Below, piece by piece: positions 54,545 through 64,000 of a DNA stretch of 64,000 nt. The stretch spans positions 4,402,001-4,466,000 of the forward strand of contig NC_048555.1 of assembly GCF_902806685.2 (NCBI RefSeq). Reading direction: 5' to 3'. The notes below the pieces were generated by a model. That model was not told the origin of the DNA, ran no database searches, and was given only the letters and a program-made list of their open reading frames with translations. Source of the DNA: Maniola hyperantus. Lineage: Eukaryota > Arthropoda > Insecta > Lepidoptera > Nymphalidae. Each line of letters opens with the position of its first letter. Position 1 is the first letter of the stretch. The position numbers and the translations under genes are program-made.

Positions 54545-54848
54545 AATTATTATCATCGTCATCATCATGGTCAATACATCACCTGAATAAGGGTCTTCCA
54601 CTCAGAATGAGAAGGGCCATATTCCGCCGCACTGGCCAAGTGCGGATTGAAATTCTTCTAACACTTTTGAAAACATTATGGAGAACTCTTAGGCATGCAG
54701 GTTTACTCGTGATGTTTTCCTTTAACGTTAAAGCAAGTGTTATTTAATTTAATTGCTTAAAACGCACATAGCTAAAAAGTTAGAGAGTCGAACCCACAAC
54801 CTCCCGCATTGGAGGTGGACGTCTTAACCACTAGGCTATCACAGCTCT
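54545..54848 (-). mobile_element. SINE A, full length
   Basis: Plus strand opens with the tail complement ATTATCATCGTCATCATCAT, continues CACTGGCCAAGTGCGGATTG, GGCATGCAGGTTTACTCGTG, and ends in the head (CGAACCCACAACCTCCCGCA, CTTAACCACTAGGCTATCAC). The head has a small insertion between the two boxes relative to the 53060 copy. Confidence 0.85.
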
Positions 54849-56302
54849 TACTATTAACAGCGTTAACATTATACGATGCCATAATAATTAAGGTTTCTCA
54901 TTTTACACGGTTTAACAATTTTCAATCTTGGAACAAAGATTTATTGCATTCTAAAAACGGACATCGGCTATATTTTACCGCGCTAGCGGGAAAATAAAAA
55001 GATTGGAAAAATTCATAAATTCCACTCAAGGCGTAATGGCAGGTAAAAATAGGTGGTTGTATTACAATAATAATATCTAAACCATATCATAAATACTTCA
55101 CAGTATTTTAACGATCACTAGTTATTATTTTTCTATTACGACAGCTGTGGAGAATCCGTGATGAGGATGACTCTAAACTCACATAATATTATAGTGATAA
55201 GTGCTAATGTAGTTTAAGGTACAACTATTATCTAGTTAGTTAGCACTATCAAGTGGGATCTTAGTCAAACCAGGTCACCGATATAACGCTCAGCTGCATT
55301 CTTTAACCCAGCTTTTTAAAAAGCTGAGCTAGATTTTTATTCAGCAAAATTATAATTTTTATCTAGCTAAGTACGCAGCAAATATTATAGAGCACAAGTA
55401 TGCGCAGATACAGCTGTACTTTGCATTCTTTGAACAGTAATCCAACACGACCGGAGAGAGCACTGCCAACTGCCAACTTCCTGATTCCGGGCTGCTACTG
55501 AGAATTTCTTGACAGAAAACTCTCAAAGCTTTTTAGCCAAAGTTATAATAATGTAATTAACTAGATTTTCCAAAGAATCTTTTCATTTCCACGCACAAAC
55601 AAGTTTCACGTGCCCTTTAGTTACCATGGAGCTTTATTCGACCCATGTCTAGAGAATCCCTGACAGTTTATTTACCTTATCAAGACTACTGGGAACCATA
55701 CAGATGGTTAATTTGGGTAAACGACTCTAATTAAACTAACGTTCGTCTAAACAGAGTGTCTGGATTTAATTAATTGATTTGAAATTGATAATCAGATAGA
55801 TTAACGGAGCATAGTTATAGTTAATTGATCGCATGTTTTACCGTTCACTGTTTCAAATTCATTCAGTTAAAAACTTGAAATTTTATTTTTACTTGCATGG
55901 CAGTTAATTTTGTAAAACCAGTCAATTTTTATAAACCTTACATTAAATAACTATAAATATATAATAACTTAGCACCTAGGATTTGAATAATGTAATTTTT
56001 TTGTATGATTATTTTGGTGTTTAAGTAAAAAATGAAATAAAAATAAATAATAATTAATTAACTCCTTAGTGCACTTATATAAGTTTAAGACAATAAAAAA
56101 GTAAAGAATAACGCAAGTTGTGCGCATTTTGTTTTGGCGCGTTACTAATAGATATCATTTTTATCTAAAATATCTATGAAATGTTATAAAAATCACAGTT
56201 CTGTAAAATTTAATTTGAAATGAAATCTATTCACTGATAAAAATATATGTATGGATACGAAATTCATTAAATCGAGGTGCAGGTCCTCTTGTTTTGTTTT
56301 TT
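54849..56302. other. No gene seen
   Basis: Unique-looking AT-rich DNA with no ORF above 62 codons and no family match. Confidence 0.5.
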
Positions 56303-56515
56303 ACTATATTATGATGCTCGCGACTTATCCACGTGGATTTAGTTTTTTTAAATCCCGGGGGAACTATTTGATTTTCCGGGATAAAAAGTAGTCTATGTTC
56401 TTCCCTGGGATGCAGATTATCTCTATACCAAATTTTGTCAAAAACGGTTAAACAGATTGGCTGTGAAAAGCTAGCAGACAGACAAACGGACACACTGTCG
56501 CATGTATTTAATATG
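56303..56515 (-). mobile_element. Lep1-like Helitron
   Basis: Plus strand: GCTCGCGACTTATCCACGTG, AATCCCGGGGGAACTATTTG, TTCCCTGGGATGCAGATTAT, GGCTGTGAAAAGCTAGCAGA, CACACTGTCGCATGTATTTA. The terminal CTAG is degraded. Confidence 0.7.
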
Positions 56516-56532
56516 ATTTATTTCATTGTTTA

Positions 56533-56745
56533 CTATGATGCCCGCGACTTCGTCCACGTGGATTTAGGTTTTCAAAAATCCCGCGGGAACTCTTTTTTTC
56601 CGGGATAAAAAGTAGCCTATGTCCTTGCCTGGGATGTAAGCTAACTCTATACCAAATTTCATCAAAATCTGTTAAACTTTTGGGCCGTGAGAAGCTAGCA
56701 GACAGACAGGCACACACTTTCTTTTTCCTAATAAATGGAGGAAGG
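56533..56745 (-). mobile_element. Lep1-like Helitron, second in tandem
   Basis: TATGATGCCCGCGACTTCGT, CACGTGGATTTAGGTTTTCA, CTTGCCTGGGATGTAAGCTA, GGGCCGTGAGAAGCTAGCAG, GACAGGCACACACTTTC. Same orientation as the preceding copy, 17 bp away, with CTAT at the 3' end in place of CTAG. Confidence 0.7.
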
Positions 56746-56844
56746 ATGTTACCTTTGCAATAACAGTGTGCTCTCAGCAACGGACGCTAGCAGCGGGTAC
56801 GGAAATTGATGCAGGATTTCAAAGAGTGGATAGAAAATACATCT

Positions 56845-56968
56845 AGTACGCGACAGGTCGAGATGACAATTGGGGAGGGAATCGCACAGCCCCCGTACTA
56901 ACTCGGTGCGGGCAAGCGCGAGTGACGTGCGGGTGTGCGGGGCGTCCTCCCGCCTTATACCCCGATAT
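56845..56968. mobile_element. MITE K, 3' truncated
   Basis: AGTACGCGACAGGTCGAGAT, GACAATTGGGGAGGGA, GACGTGCGGGTGTGCGGGGC, TCCCGCCTTATACCCCGAT. The closing arm is lost. Confidence 0.7.
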
Positions 56969-57067
56969 GAACAAACCATATTATATTTAAAAAATCAGAA
57001 AGTGTGTTTGTTTAATGGTTACCTACTTTTTTATAGGTAGAAGTAAGTAAGTACTTACTATTTTAAA

Positions 57068-57330
57068 TTGGATAAGGGCCCGGTGTATAAGAAAAAAGCT
57101 CTGAGGGAATGGCGATGGGTTGGGTATTTACGTTGCGAAGAGAACGCTGCTCAAGTGGTATTCCAATGGCAGCCCATTGGTCGAAGGTGGCCTACTCGAC
57201 CAATCAACTTAGGTGCATTTAGGTGCATCTTAAAAAACTCGGTGGAACTCTAGTGGACATGGAAATCTACTGCTGCAGCCCTAAGTTTCATAAGGGAATA
57301 ATAAAACTCAATCATCATCATTTTGAATTG
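57068..57330 (+). pseudogene. Non-LTR retrotransposon ORF2 C-terminus, relic
   Basis: The frame from 57068 reads KKKALREWRWVGYLRC, then QVVFQWQPIGRRW, then a stop at 57251. This fits the C-terminal block of many LINE ORF2 proteins (RxWRWxGHxxR ... xWxPxGRRxxGRPxxxW). After the stop the sequence decays and ends in AATCATCATCATTTT, a LINE/SINE-style triplet tail. The reverse transcriptase domain is not present upstream, so the copy is 5' truncated. Confidence 0.55.
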
Positions 57331-57393
57331 GAAATGTTCGGTTCCGCTACGTTATTATTCTAATTTTAAATAATATACTCACATACTTAGGCA

Positions 57394-57615
57394 GTGGTCC
57401 GACCGCCGACGATGAACGAGAAACTAGTAGAACTAGAAACTTAAACGAGTTGGCGATCAGCGGGAAGCGAGTGTGTAGTTTCGATAGTTTTGTCGCTGGG
57501 CTATAAGCGAGTGTGCAAGTGCGACGAGCGATTACTCGAGCCATTCGCCCGCGCATTTGAGCTGATGTGGTTCGAACGAGTGTTATTAGTTTGATTGTTT
57601 TGAAGAACGGCATCA
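57394..57615. repeat. CG-enriched, possible MITE remnant
   Basis: Begins CAGTGGTCCGACCGCCGACG, which looks like a CAGTG-type hAT end, and is dotted with CGAGCGA/CGAACGAG-like words. No matching second end was found, so the assignment is weak. The 89-codon minus ORF appears to be a by-product. Confidence 0.3.
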
Positions 57616-58575
57616 AAAACGTCCGGGTTGTTTTGCTCGCCAGCTCCTCAATTGTAAATCATCCGATGCCAAAGGCTTAAAAGGCTTATAAATTTAGTCC
57701 AGTAGAGTCCTCGCGTCAATGTCTCGAGACAGTAAGTAAAAGGTTTCTCTTTTCCTAAATTTCAATTGAAAATCAATGAATATACCGGACATCAAAGGCA
57801 AATAAAAGAGATTTATTTAAATATTTTAAAATACTTAAATCGAATTTAAGTATAAAAACTTTGTGTTATGGAATTCCGTGATTACATCTGCTTAGAATAC
57901 CTCACAAGAACCGTAACGACTATAGCCCTTCTAGACTATAGCCCCAGCAACATAACTCCTATAATGGTTAGATACTTATCGAAAGTTCAATAGGTCGAGA
58001 AAGGGACAACCCTCGATTTCAACAAAAACTTAGTAGGTAGGTCCGTGCCTTTCTCAGAAACTATTAGAAAACTACATATTCATTCAGTGAGGAGATAAAC
58101 GACAACTACGTAATAAAGCTAAAACTTCGTTTCTTAGTTTCCAGTTCAGAAACCAATTGGAGATGATACCTATTGTAGTTTAACTTAATATAACGGGTTA
58201 AGTTATATTTCAGTGTTTATGGCTGGTTTAACAAAAGAATAACGAACTTTACATGAAGTAAGGGTTGCACGAAGTTAATTTCGGTCGGGTGGTTTATGCT
58301 AATGTTGGAAACCGTCGTTATGGTCAACCCTAATTTACATACATTAACGAACAGGTCAACCGATTCACAGTACTTTTTCATTTTAAACCAGTATACTTGC
58401 AACTTGTGCGAGTAACGGACAAATTTTGAAAGTTTATTTTAAGAACTTTTATAATGAGCGACTGTTTTTGATATAAAGGGAAATGACAAAAATCAGTCAC
58501 TTAGTATTATGGAACTCTTATTTACTAAGAGATATTTAAGTAGTCGGCCGTTAGTTGAAGTTGGAACGTACTTAC
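57616..58575. other. No gene seen
   Basis: Unique-looking. If the exon candidate at 58576 is real, this is the start of its intron. Confidence 0.4.
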
Positions 58576-58782
58576 CTTAGTAGTTGGTCATGGGGGGCGA
58601 CGGTTTAATGCACCGGCATTACGTCAAATGTGGAGATCGATCTGTAATATTGAAGTAGGTCAGGACAGGCACTGGGGTCCTCATTTCGCACGCTCATTAT
58701 CACTTCACGGGGTTCAGCACTAGAGTCATGTGGTGGAATCGATGTGGCGGTGAGCCCGCGCAACAGTGTCGCGTGACGACTG
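58576..58782 (-). promoter_or_regulatory. Candidate GC-rich promoter and non-coding first exon
   Basis: Minus strand: a CpG-rich block (about 58790-58900) precedes TCAGT (58783-58779), which fits the arthropod initiator. About 205 bases later CTAAG is followed by GTAAGTACG (boundary 58576/58575), a near-consensus 5' splice site. ATGs in the interval open only short frames (9, 30 and 4 codons), so the exon would be untranslated. No downstream exon was recognised. A CG-rich repeat mimicking a promoter is the alternative. Confidence 0.35.
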
Positions 58783-59094
58783 ACAGTACGCGCGCAGTCG
58801 CAGGGATGCCGACGGGCGGGCGGGCGGCTCGCGGAGCTGAAGAGACGGGCGGCCGACGCGCGGCGCGAGGCGAACTGCCCGGGTTCGCCGCCACCGCCTC
58901 TCATTGCCCTAAATTCGCGCTACAGGCGGCACAATAATTGTAAAGCTGCAACCACGACGGCCGCCAATCGATTCAGCGTACGTTTCGTGTGAAGACCGAC
59001 GCGTTTATCCTATAGGACTCCATCAGATGACAGGTTGTCACTTCTAATAGGTTTTCAATTCCATCATTCATAATTCATATATTTCTCATTCTGA

Positions 59095-59275
59095 GAGGAG
59101 ATCCTGCTCAGTAGTGGGCCGTTGATAGGTTGATGATGATGATGATCGTGTTCTTAAAGATGTGTGGAGTCTACCAAGCTGCACTTGGCCCACGAAATGG
59201 ACTATAGTCTCATTCCGAGAGGAGACCCGTGCTCAGTAGTGGGTTGAGTTAGGTTAACGTGATGATGATATGTTG
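59095..59275 (+). mobile_element. Two SINE A 3' fragments in tandem
   Basis: First piece: TCTGAGAGGAGATCCTGCTC, GTGGGCCGTTGATAGGTTGA, then GATGATGATGATGATC (59095-59146). Second: GTTCTTAAAGATGTGTGGAG, TCTACCAAGCTGCACTTGGC, TCCGAGAGGAGACCCGTGCT, ending GTGATGATGATATG (to 59275). Confidence 0.7.
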
Positions 59276-59499
59276 TGAGTGATGAACCAAAGGAGCGGAA
59301 GACCATCCAGACATTTGATATGCAAGTGTCAGTGCATTAAATGGTAGGTCGTCGGTCACAGCAGATGATTGTGGCAAAACTGACAGCATAACCTATCGTC
59401 TAATAGACCTCATAGAACAGAACCGGTCTTGTTGCAATAACAAAAACTTGCAATGGATTCTGCCGAGAAAACTGATCAAGTGATCAATTTGAATACGCG

Positions 59500-59790
59500 A
59501 GACTATATCGACATTTGCTTGAATTTGTTAATGTGTCAAACTTCTCTGATCATCACGAAGTGAAGTTGGGGGCAAATGTTATTCGCCTTATGAGCATTCA
59601 CCACTTGTCCTGGTTGGCCGATAATCTGACACACACGTCCATCGCATGGGCGACCTTCCTCGCCCTCTGGTGCCCATCTTGCCCTGCACTACCAGACGCT
59701 TTCTCACGCCGGGAGATGTGTACAAAGAACTTTAATATGCGACTCTTCGTCTTCAGGCGAGAATAATAATATGCATATTGCATATATTGC
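59500..59790 (-). pseudogene. Non-LTR retrotransposon ORF2 C-terminus, relic
   Basis: On the minus strand one frame reads FVHISRREKASG; after a frameshift the next reads RLVVQGKMGTRGRGRSP then MRWT. This is the pattern of a common lepidopteran LINE ORF2 tail (GH-SRR ... QGK-G-R-RGRSP-RWT). Further stops follow. It has no reverse transcriptase domain, so it is 5' truncated. Confidence 0.55.
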
Positions 59791-60775
59791 ATCATAGCGA
59801 CACATTATTTTTCTATGTGTGTATGAAGGTCGGTTAGTAGATTATTTTGTATATAGCAAGTGTGTCATGGTGCCTCTAAGTGGGTTGATCTGTCATACAG
59901 GTACTTAAAGGTTTCGTGAAAGTAAAAAGTTAACACGGTCGAATACAATGCGGTCGGTACGGTAACGCGATCCTACATATTTCTAGGTCACAAAATAGCT
60001 TAAAACTTAATATCGATTATTTACGAAGCCACGGGCTTATAAATAAACCTATCGGGAATCTTGAAATCGACTTTCAGGTATTTAAAAAAATATTTGGGCT
60101 ATCTTTCAACTTTCTACTGTTGACTTAGAAATAATTTAAAAATTCGGTTTAAAACGGATAAACTTTGCATCATCGGCCATTTTAAAATGTGCATGTTAAC
60201 GCAATCATCTATAGTATAGATTCTATATAATGTAGATACGTTTAAAACTTTTAATCATCATTTAAAAACTTTAACATTACTTTTACTTCCCGCCGTACTT
60301 TACATTTATAAAATACAATAAAATTACACATAATAAAAAAGCTAATTAAAAAAATACTCTAACAAAAAAAAGCTCTCTAGGTGTATCAATTCGCGCAATG
60401 CAGAAGCCCGCCTACGCGAGCTCTACTAGTGACGACAAACATGCTACGCTGCTACGTCAGCACTTTGCTACGCGATGCGTTGCGCATTCAGTGATGTACA
60501 TCTGTTTATGCCGCAAAATAGCTGCGCTTCACTTTATGGATACAATGCGGATTTACAAACGAATTTTTTATAAAATACAGTTTATTTTATATACATTTTT
60601 TTGATTTTATTTTAATAGTTAAGAAGTAATATTAGAATATAATTAGATTTTAACACGTAGACGCATATAGACGTTTTGATTAATCTGTAAGTAAGTGTAT
60701 ATTATTTAAACTGATAAGTTTTATTTTAAACACAAATTCAAGAAAAGAAAAAGTAATTCCTGTGTAACTTAGAGA
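59791..60775. other. No gene seen; CG-enriched patch at 60390-60500
   Basis: The patch holds CTACGCGATGCGTTGCGCAT and CTACGCTGCTACGTCAGCAC, resembling inner words of CG-rich MITEs such as 40783-41133, but without inverted ends. The rest is AT-rich. Confidence 0.4.
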
Positions 60776-60990
60776 TCACTACCCATATTATAAATTGGAA
60801 AGTGCGTTTTTTTGTTGGTTTGTCCTTCAACCACGTTGCAACGGAGCAACGGACTGACGTGATTTTTGCATGGGTATAATTTAAGAGCTGGAGAGTGACA
60901 TAGGCTACTTTTTATCCCGGAAAATCAAAGAGTTCCCACGGCATTTTTTAAACCTAAATCCACGCGTACGAAGTTGCGGGCATCAGCTAG
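60776..60990 (+). mobile_element. Helitron type B, complete
   Basis: After A, TCACTACCCATATTATAAAT; TTTGTTGGTTTGTCCTTCAA, GACTGACGTGATTTTTGCAT, TAGGCTACTTTTTATCCCGG, CCTAAATCCACGCGTACGAA, then GGGCATCAGCTAG and T. Confidence 0.85.
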
Positions 60991-61361
60991 TACAATAAGA
61001 TTATCCCCAGGTTATTCAAATTATAATTAGGTATAAGTAAAACCAATTCATGACAATGAATATTCAATAGGTATACGTTTTGGTTTAATTAATTATTCGC
61101 ATAACAAACTGCAATATCACTAAACTCAACCCGTTTTTAGATGAGTTTTGTTTGTTTATTGTTTTGTAGAGCTACAACTGTTTATAGCATTTAATTAATT
61201 AACATTAACATTATTTCGTTTGGTACATAGTCAAGGATGATAATTTATGGGTAAGTATTATATAAATGGAGAAGAAGGAAGGAATATTTAAATGGAGGAG
61301 AAATAGACTGACTGATATATTCAGTATATTATATTATAAACGCTCAATCTAGAAACTTGAA
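60991..61361. other. No gene seen
   Basis: AT-rich, no recognised element. Confidence 0.5.
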
Positions 61362-61522
61362 ATTTAATAGCTCAACCAGTAAAGGAGTGGACTGAAAACC
61401 GAAAGGTCGACGGTTCAAACCCCGCCCGTTGCACTATTGTCGTACCTACTCCTAGCACAAGCCTGACGCTTAGTTGGAGAGGAAAGGGGAATATTAGTCA
61501 TTTAACATGGCTAATATTCTTT
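61362..61522 (+). mobile_element. SINE B, near full length
   Basis: ATAGCTCAACCAGTAAAGGA, GAAAACCGAAAGGTCGACGG, B box GGTTCAAACCCC, GTTGCACTATTGTCGTACCT, TTGGAGAGGAAAGGGGAATA, CATGGCTAATATTC, then a T-rich end. Very close to the 24713 copy. Confidence 0.8.
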
Positions 61523-61808
61523 TTTTTTTTATTGTGTGGTGACATAATTTACCATCCTAATATTATGAAGAGGTAAAGTTTGTAAGTTTGTTTATGGGTA
61601 GTAATCTCTGGAACTACTACTGTAATCTACTGAACCAAATTTGAAAAATTCTTTGACCAGTAGAAAGCTACATTATTCCTGAGTGACATGTGCTAAATTC
61701 TATTTTCAACAAAAATGGAGATCCCTACGAAAATTGTAATAAATTACGCGTCACTTACCACTAGTCAGATATCGCAGTCAAAGGTTTACCTTATCGTCTT
61801 ATAAAGAA

Positions 61809-61985
61809 CTAGATGATGATGATGCTCGCGACTTCGTCCGCGTGGATTTAGGTTTTCAAAAATCCCGTGGGAACTCTTTGATTTTTCGGGATAAAAAGTA
61901 GCCTATGTCCTTCCCCGGGATGCAATTTATTGCTGCACCAAATTTCGTCAAAGTCGGTTGAACGGATGGGCCGTGAAAGGCTATC

Positions 61986-62025
<40 letters not shown>

Positions 62026-62071
62026 GGACAGACAGACAGACACACTTTCGCATTTATAATATTAGTATGGA
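61809..62071 (-). mobile_element. Lep1-like Helitron, complete
   Basis: Plus strand CTAGATGATGATGATGCTCG, CGTGGATTTAGGTTTTCAAA, TTCCCCGGGATGCAATTTAT, a (GACA)n block at 61986-62040, CACACTTTCGCATTTATAAT and ATTAGTATGGA before T. Both termini are intact. ORFs of CLSV type come from the microsatellite. Confidence 0.85.
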
Positions 62072-62439
62072 TACTGTGATGATGTGTAAGACGCCTGACA
62101 AAATTGTATAGGCATTGTATAGGTAAGTACTCTGGTACTTATCTTGTAGGTAGGTACTTTAATTATTTTTGAAAAATAATTGATTATTTTTCTATTCTAC
62201 CTCGCTCACTATTGCTGCCCATCCAATGAAGTGTATTTCATAGCTGCATTTGTTCAATTAATTTTGTAACTTTGCTCCATTTAGATCCCCATCCTATCGC
62301 TTCAGAAAATACATGTACAGTAAAACACAAGGATCAATTTAGTGGGTTATTACATAAAACATACCCGTTCAACCTTCAAGCCGCGGTGGGCATTCAGCGG
62401 TGCGGTCATTTAATAAGTTTTATAAGAATCAACAGCGCT
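62072..62439. other. No gene seen
   Basis: No repeat recognised. The 93-codon ORF 62272-62553 runs from here into the GC-rich patch and has no recognised domain. Confidence 0.45.
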
Positions 62440-62491
62440 GCACGCATGGCCGGCACGCGACGCCGGCACGCTCGCCGCCCGCTGCCGCCGC

Positions 62492-62585
62492 AGTCGGTCG
62501 ATTCCACGTGCCGCAATCTGTGTAGCTCGATAACTTACCTACATAAGAATTGAGCCTCTCGAATGCCTGGAGTTCAGTAACAGTG
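62492..62585 (+). promoter_or_regulatory. Candidate GC-rich promoter and short exon
   Basis: A CpG-rich block (62435-62510) is followed by GCAGTCGG (initiator-like, about 62492) and AACAGTG then GTAAGTATA (boundary 62585/62586), a strong 5' splice-site match. The only ATG in the interval opens a 5-codon frame. The minus strand has another donor-like TTATGTAG then GTAAGTTATC near 62530. No downstream exon was seen. Confidence 0.25.
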
Positions 62586-62751
62586 GTAAGTATATTTTTT
62601 GAAATTAGGTGTTCCTAGAGGTTACTAAATTATTTACAATAAGATAAAAAATAAGTAATACATAGATGTTTTTTGATGAATTCAGTAACTTATTAAGGCC
62701 ATTGACGCACAACAGACGGAAACGTTTAATTGCGGAAACCAGCCCAGAGTG

Positions 62752-62777
62752 AAGAAGAAGAAGAAGAAGAAGAAGAA
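62752..62777. repeat. (GAA)n microsatellite
   Basis: About eight AAG/GAA units. Confidence 0.95.
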
Positions 62778-62856
62778 AACCTTTATGACGAGGTCTAATA
62801 GTGATACACAGGCAACCTCAACATCTCAGAGTCAAGCTAGGCAAAGTGATAGCAAG

Positions 62857-62928
62857 AAACGGACTGAATTCCGAAAGATCGGCGGATCAAACCTCACCCG
62901 TTGCACTATTGTCAGAGTGAACAATTGT
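62857..62928 (+). mobile_element. SINE B fragment
   Basis: ACGGACTGAATTCCGAAAGA, TCGGCGGATCAAACCTCACC, CGTTGCACTATTGTCAG. The middle of the SINE B head and the start of its body. Confidence 0.6.
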
Positions 62929-62929
62929 C

Positions 62930-63018
62930 GTTAAAGCTAGTGATATTTAATTACTTAAAACACACATAACTCCGAAAAGTTAGGACTAACAGGTAACACT
63001 AGGCTATCACAGCTTTAT
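62930..63018 (-). mobile_element. SINE A head fragment
   Basis: Plus strand: TTAAAGCTAGTGATATTTAA, CACATAACTCCGAAAAGTTA, then AACACTAGGCTATCACAGCT (A box in reverse). The interval with the B box is deleted. Confidence 0.65.
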
Positions 63019-64000
63019 ATATTATAGGGAAATATACTATACATAGATGTGAATGTGTAACAGGTACTATGTCATTAACTCAACTGGCAAGCGAAATCAG
63101 TTTATCAACCAATCAATCGCTTGACTGGCTATACGCCGAGGTTCATAAAGCATCAAAATATCCCCCAGATGACATAACTCTTGATTGGTGCTGTTCCATG
63201 CAAGATATTATTATTGGTAAAATTACTATCCATACACAATTTACTACCCATACGAGTCTCGAAGTTGAAATAGCAATGGGTAAGGCACATAACGATTGAA
63301 GGACAAATTAATAAACTAACAATATAACAAAGTTTCACATTTATAATTATACGCATAGTGATATAAATAGTATTATAATTTCGCATCTATATAATTGTGT
63401 GCCTATTAACATAAAATTCTGAAAGCGAAGGAATGTAAGATTAGTCTGAAAAAGTAGGTATGAATTCCTGACGCTTATATTGATAGCAATAAGCAATCCG
63501 ATATGAAGGTAGCGACGTTAGTCTATTTCTATACAATTTATACTTATTAGAAAAAAATCGAAACAGCAAAACATTTTTCTCGTAACATTAATTTTCTACC
63601 GCGTAGGTATATTCGTCATTCTTTGTAGAAGCCTTCAATTTTCGTTCAATGTAGATAACGAGTGGAGTAAATTCTCCACAAAGAATCAACGCAACGGACC
63701 CTCTTGAAAATGCCTTGAATCACTTCGCTTCGTCATGCCACTTTTTCACATCTCCAAACATAGAGCTGCCATCTACTAGAGGCAGTGATATCATGCAAAA
63801 TGCCTCAATCACTGTTCACGATAATTAAGAGAACTTCTAACAAAACGTCGAGGCTACTTTTTTTAGACGTTATCTAAGATAAATCCGTGAGTAAAACTAA
63901 GTACTTAGATAGATTTGGTTTAAAAAATAGAGGGTGGCCATAAGTTTCGATGATGCTTAAGAACTTGAAAAGATTTTGGTAAACTTAACTTTAAGACGTT
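63019..64000. other. No gene supported
   Basis: A 76-codon plus ORF at 63069-63299 and a 77-codon minus ORF at 63153-63386 overlap and have no recognised domain. CGTAACATTAATTTTCTACC then GCG at 63582 weakly recalls MITE L ends. Otherwise unique-looking. Confidence 0.45.

Noticed and set aside
58605..58937. Arg/Ala/Pro-rich ORFs on both strands
   Set aside because: Composition artefact of the CpG-rich patch; three overlapping frames on two strands are open.
63069..63386. Overlapping 76- and 77-codon ORFs
   Set aside because: Opposite strands, no domain, AT-rich context; no basis to prefer either.

Overview
This window reads as intergenic or intronic DNA from a lepidopteran (moth or butterfly) nuclear genome. 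The base composition is AT-rich and the short strings typical of that order (runs of GGTAGGTACCTACC type) are everywhere. The repeat families are those known from Lepidoptera: TC...CTAG Helitrons carrying a (GTCT)n block, tRNA-headed SINEs with a GATGAT tail, and abundant palindromic MITEs. I find no intact protein-coding gene, no rRNA and no convincing functional tRNA. No open reading frame exceeds 124 codons, and the longer ones lie inside repeats.

Most recognisable sequence belongs to dispersed repeats. (1) Several non-autonomous Helitron-like families end in a GC-rich hairpin plus CTAG. The Lep1-like type has a (GTCT/GACA)n block. Type B has the same 3' half with another 5' half. Type G has a (GTCA)n block, type D is about 0.9 kb, and one copy is short (188 bp). 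(2) SINE A (tRNA head, about 310 bp, tail GATGATGATG) and SINE B (another tRNA head, about 165 bp) are present in full, truncated and split copies. (3) An unclassified family of about 400 bp (family C) starts GGGTTCCGTACCTC and ends in GAGTCTGACTCGCAC-type sequence; there are six copies and one relative. (4) At least eight inverted-repeat families (MITEs or foldbacks) occur, including a 1.26 kb hAT-like palindrome at 38825-40080 and a GC-rich element at 40783-41133 that imitates a CpG island. (5) Decayed coding relics are two non-LTR retrotransposon ORF2 C-termini (57.1 kb and 59.6 kb) and a two-exon THAP zinc-finger relic (32.5-33.4 kb).

Layout: 0-7 kb has a Helitron D end, a MITE, Lep1-like and G copies and a full Helitron D; 7-20 kb is family C, foldbacks, type B Helitrons and SINE fragments; 20-32 kb is Lep1-like Helitrons, a SINE B inside a MITE and duplications; 32-45 kb is the most nested part (THAP relic, hAT-like palindrome in a Helitron, Helitron D in a foldback); 45-57 kb is sparse except for a structured palindrome at 52.1 kb and a SINE flanked by 136-140 bp repeats at 53 kb; 57-64 kb holds the LINE relics and two GC-rich patches with splice-donor-like sites that could be non-coding first exons.

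No genes can be seen working together. The interest is in nested insertion history and DNA secondary structure. I found no convincing new functional system; the best candidates for a second look are the branched palindrome at 52032-52188, the SINE with very long flanking repeats at 52924-53512, the THAP relic and the nested hAT-like foldback. Family names are by recognition of motifs, not by database search.
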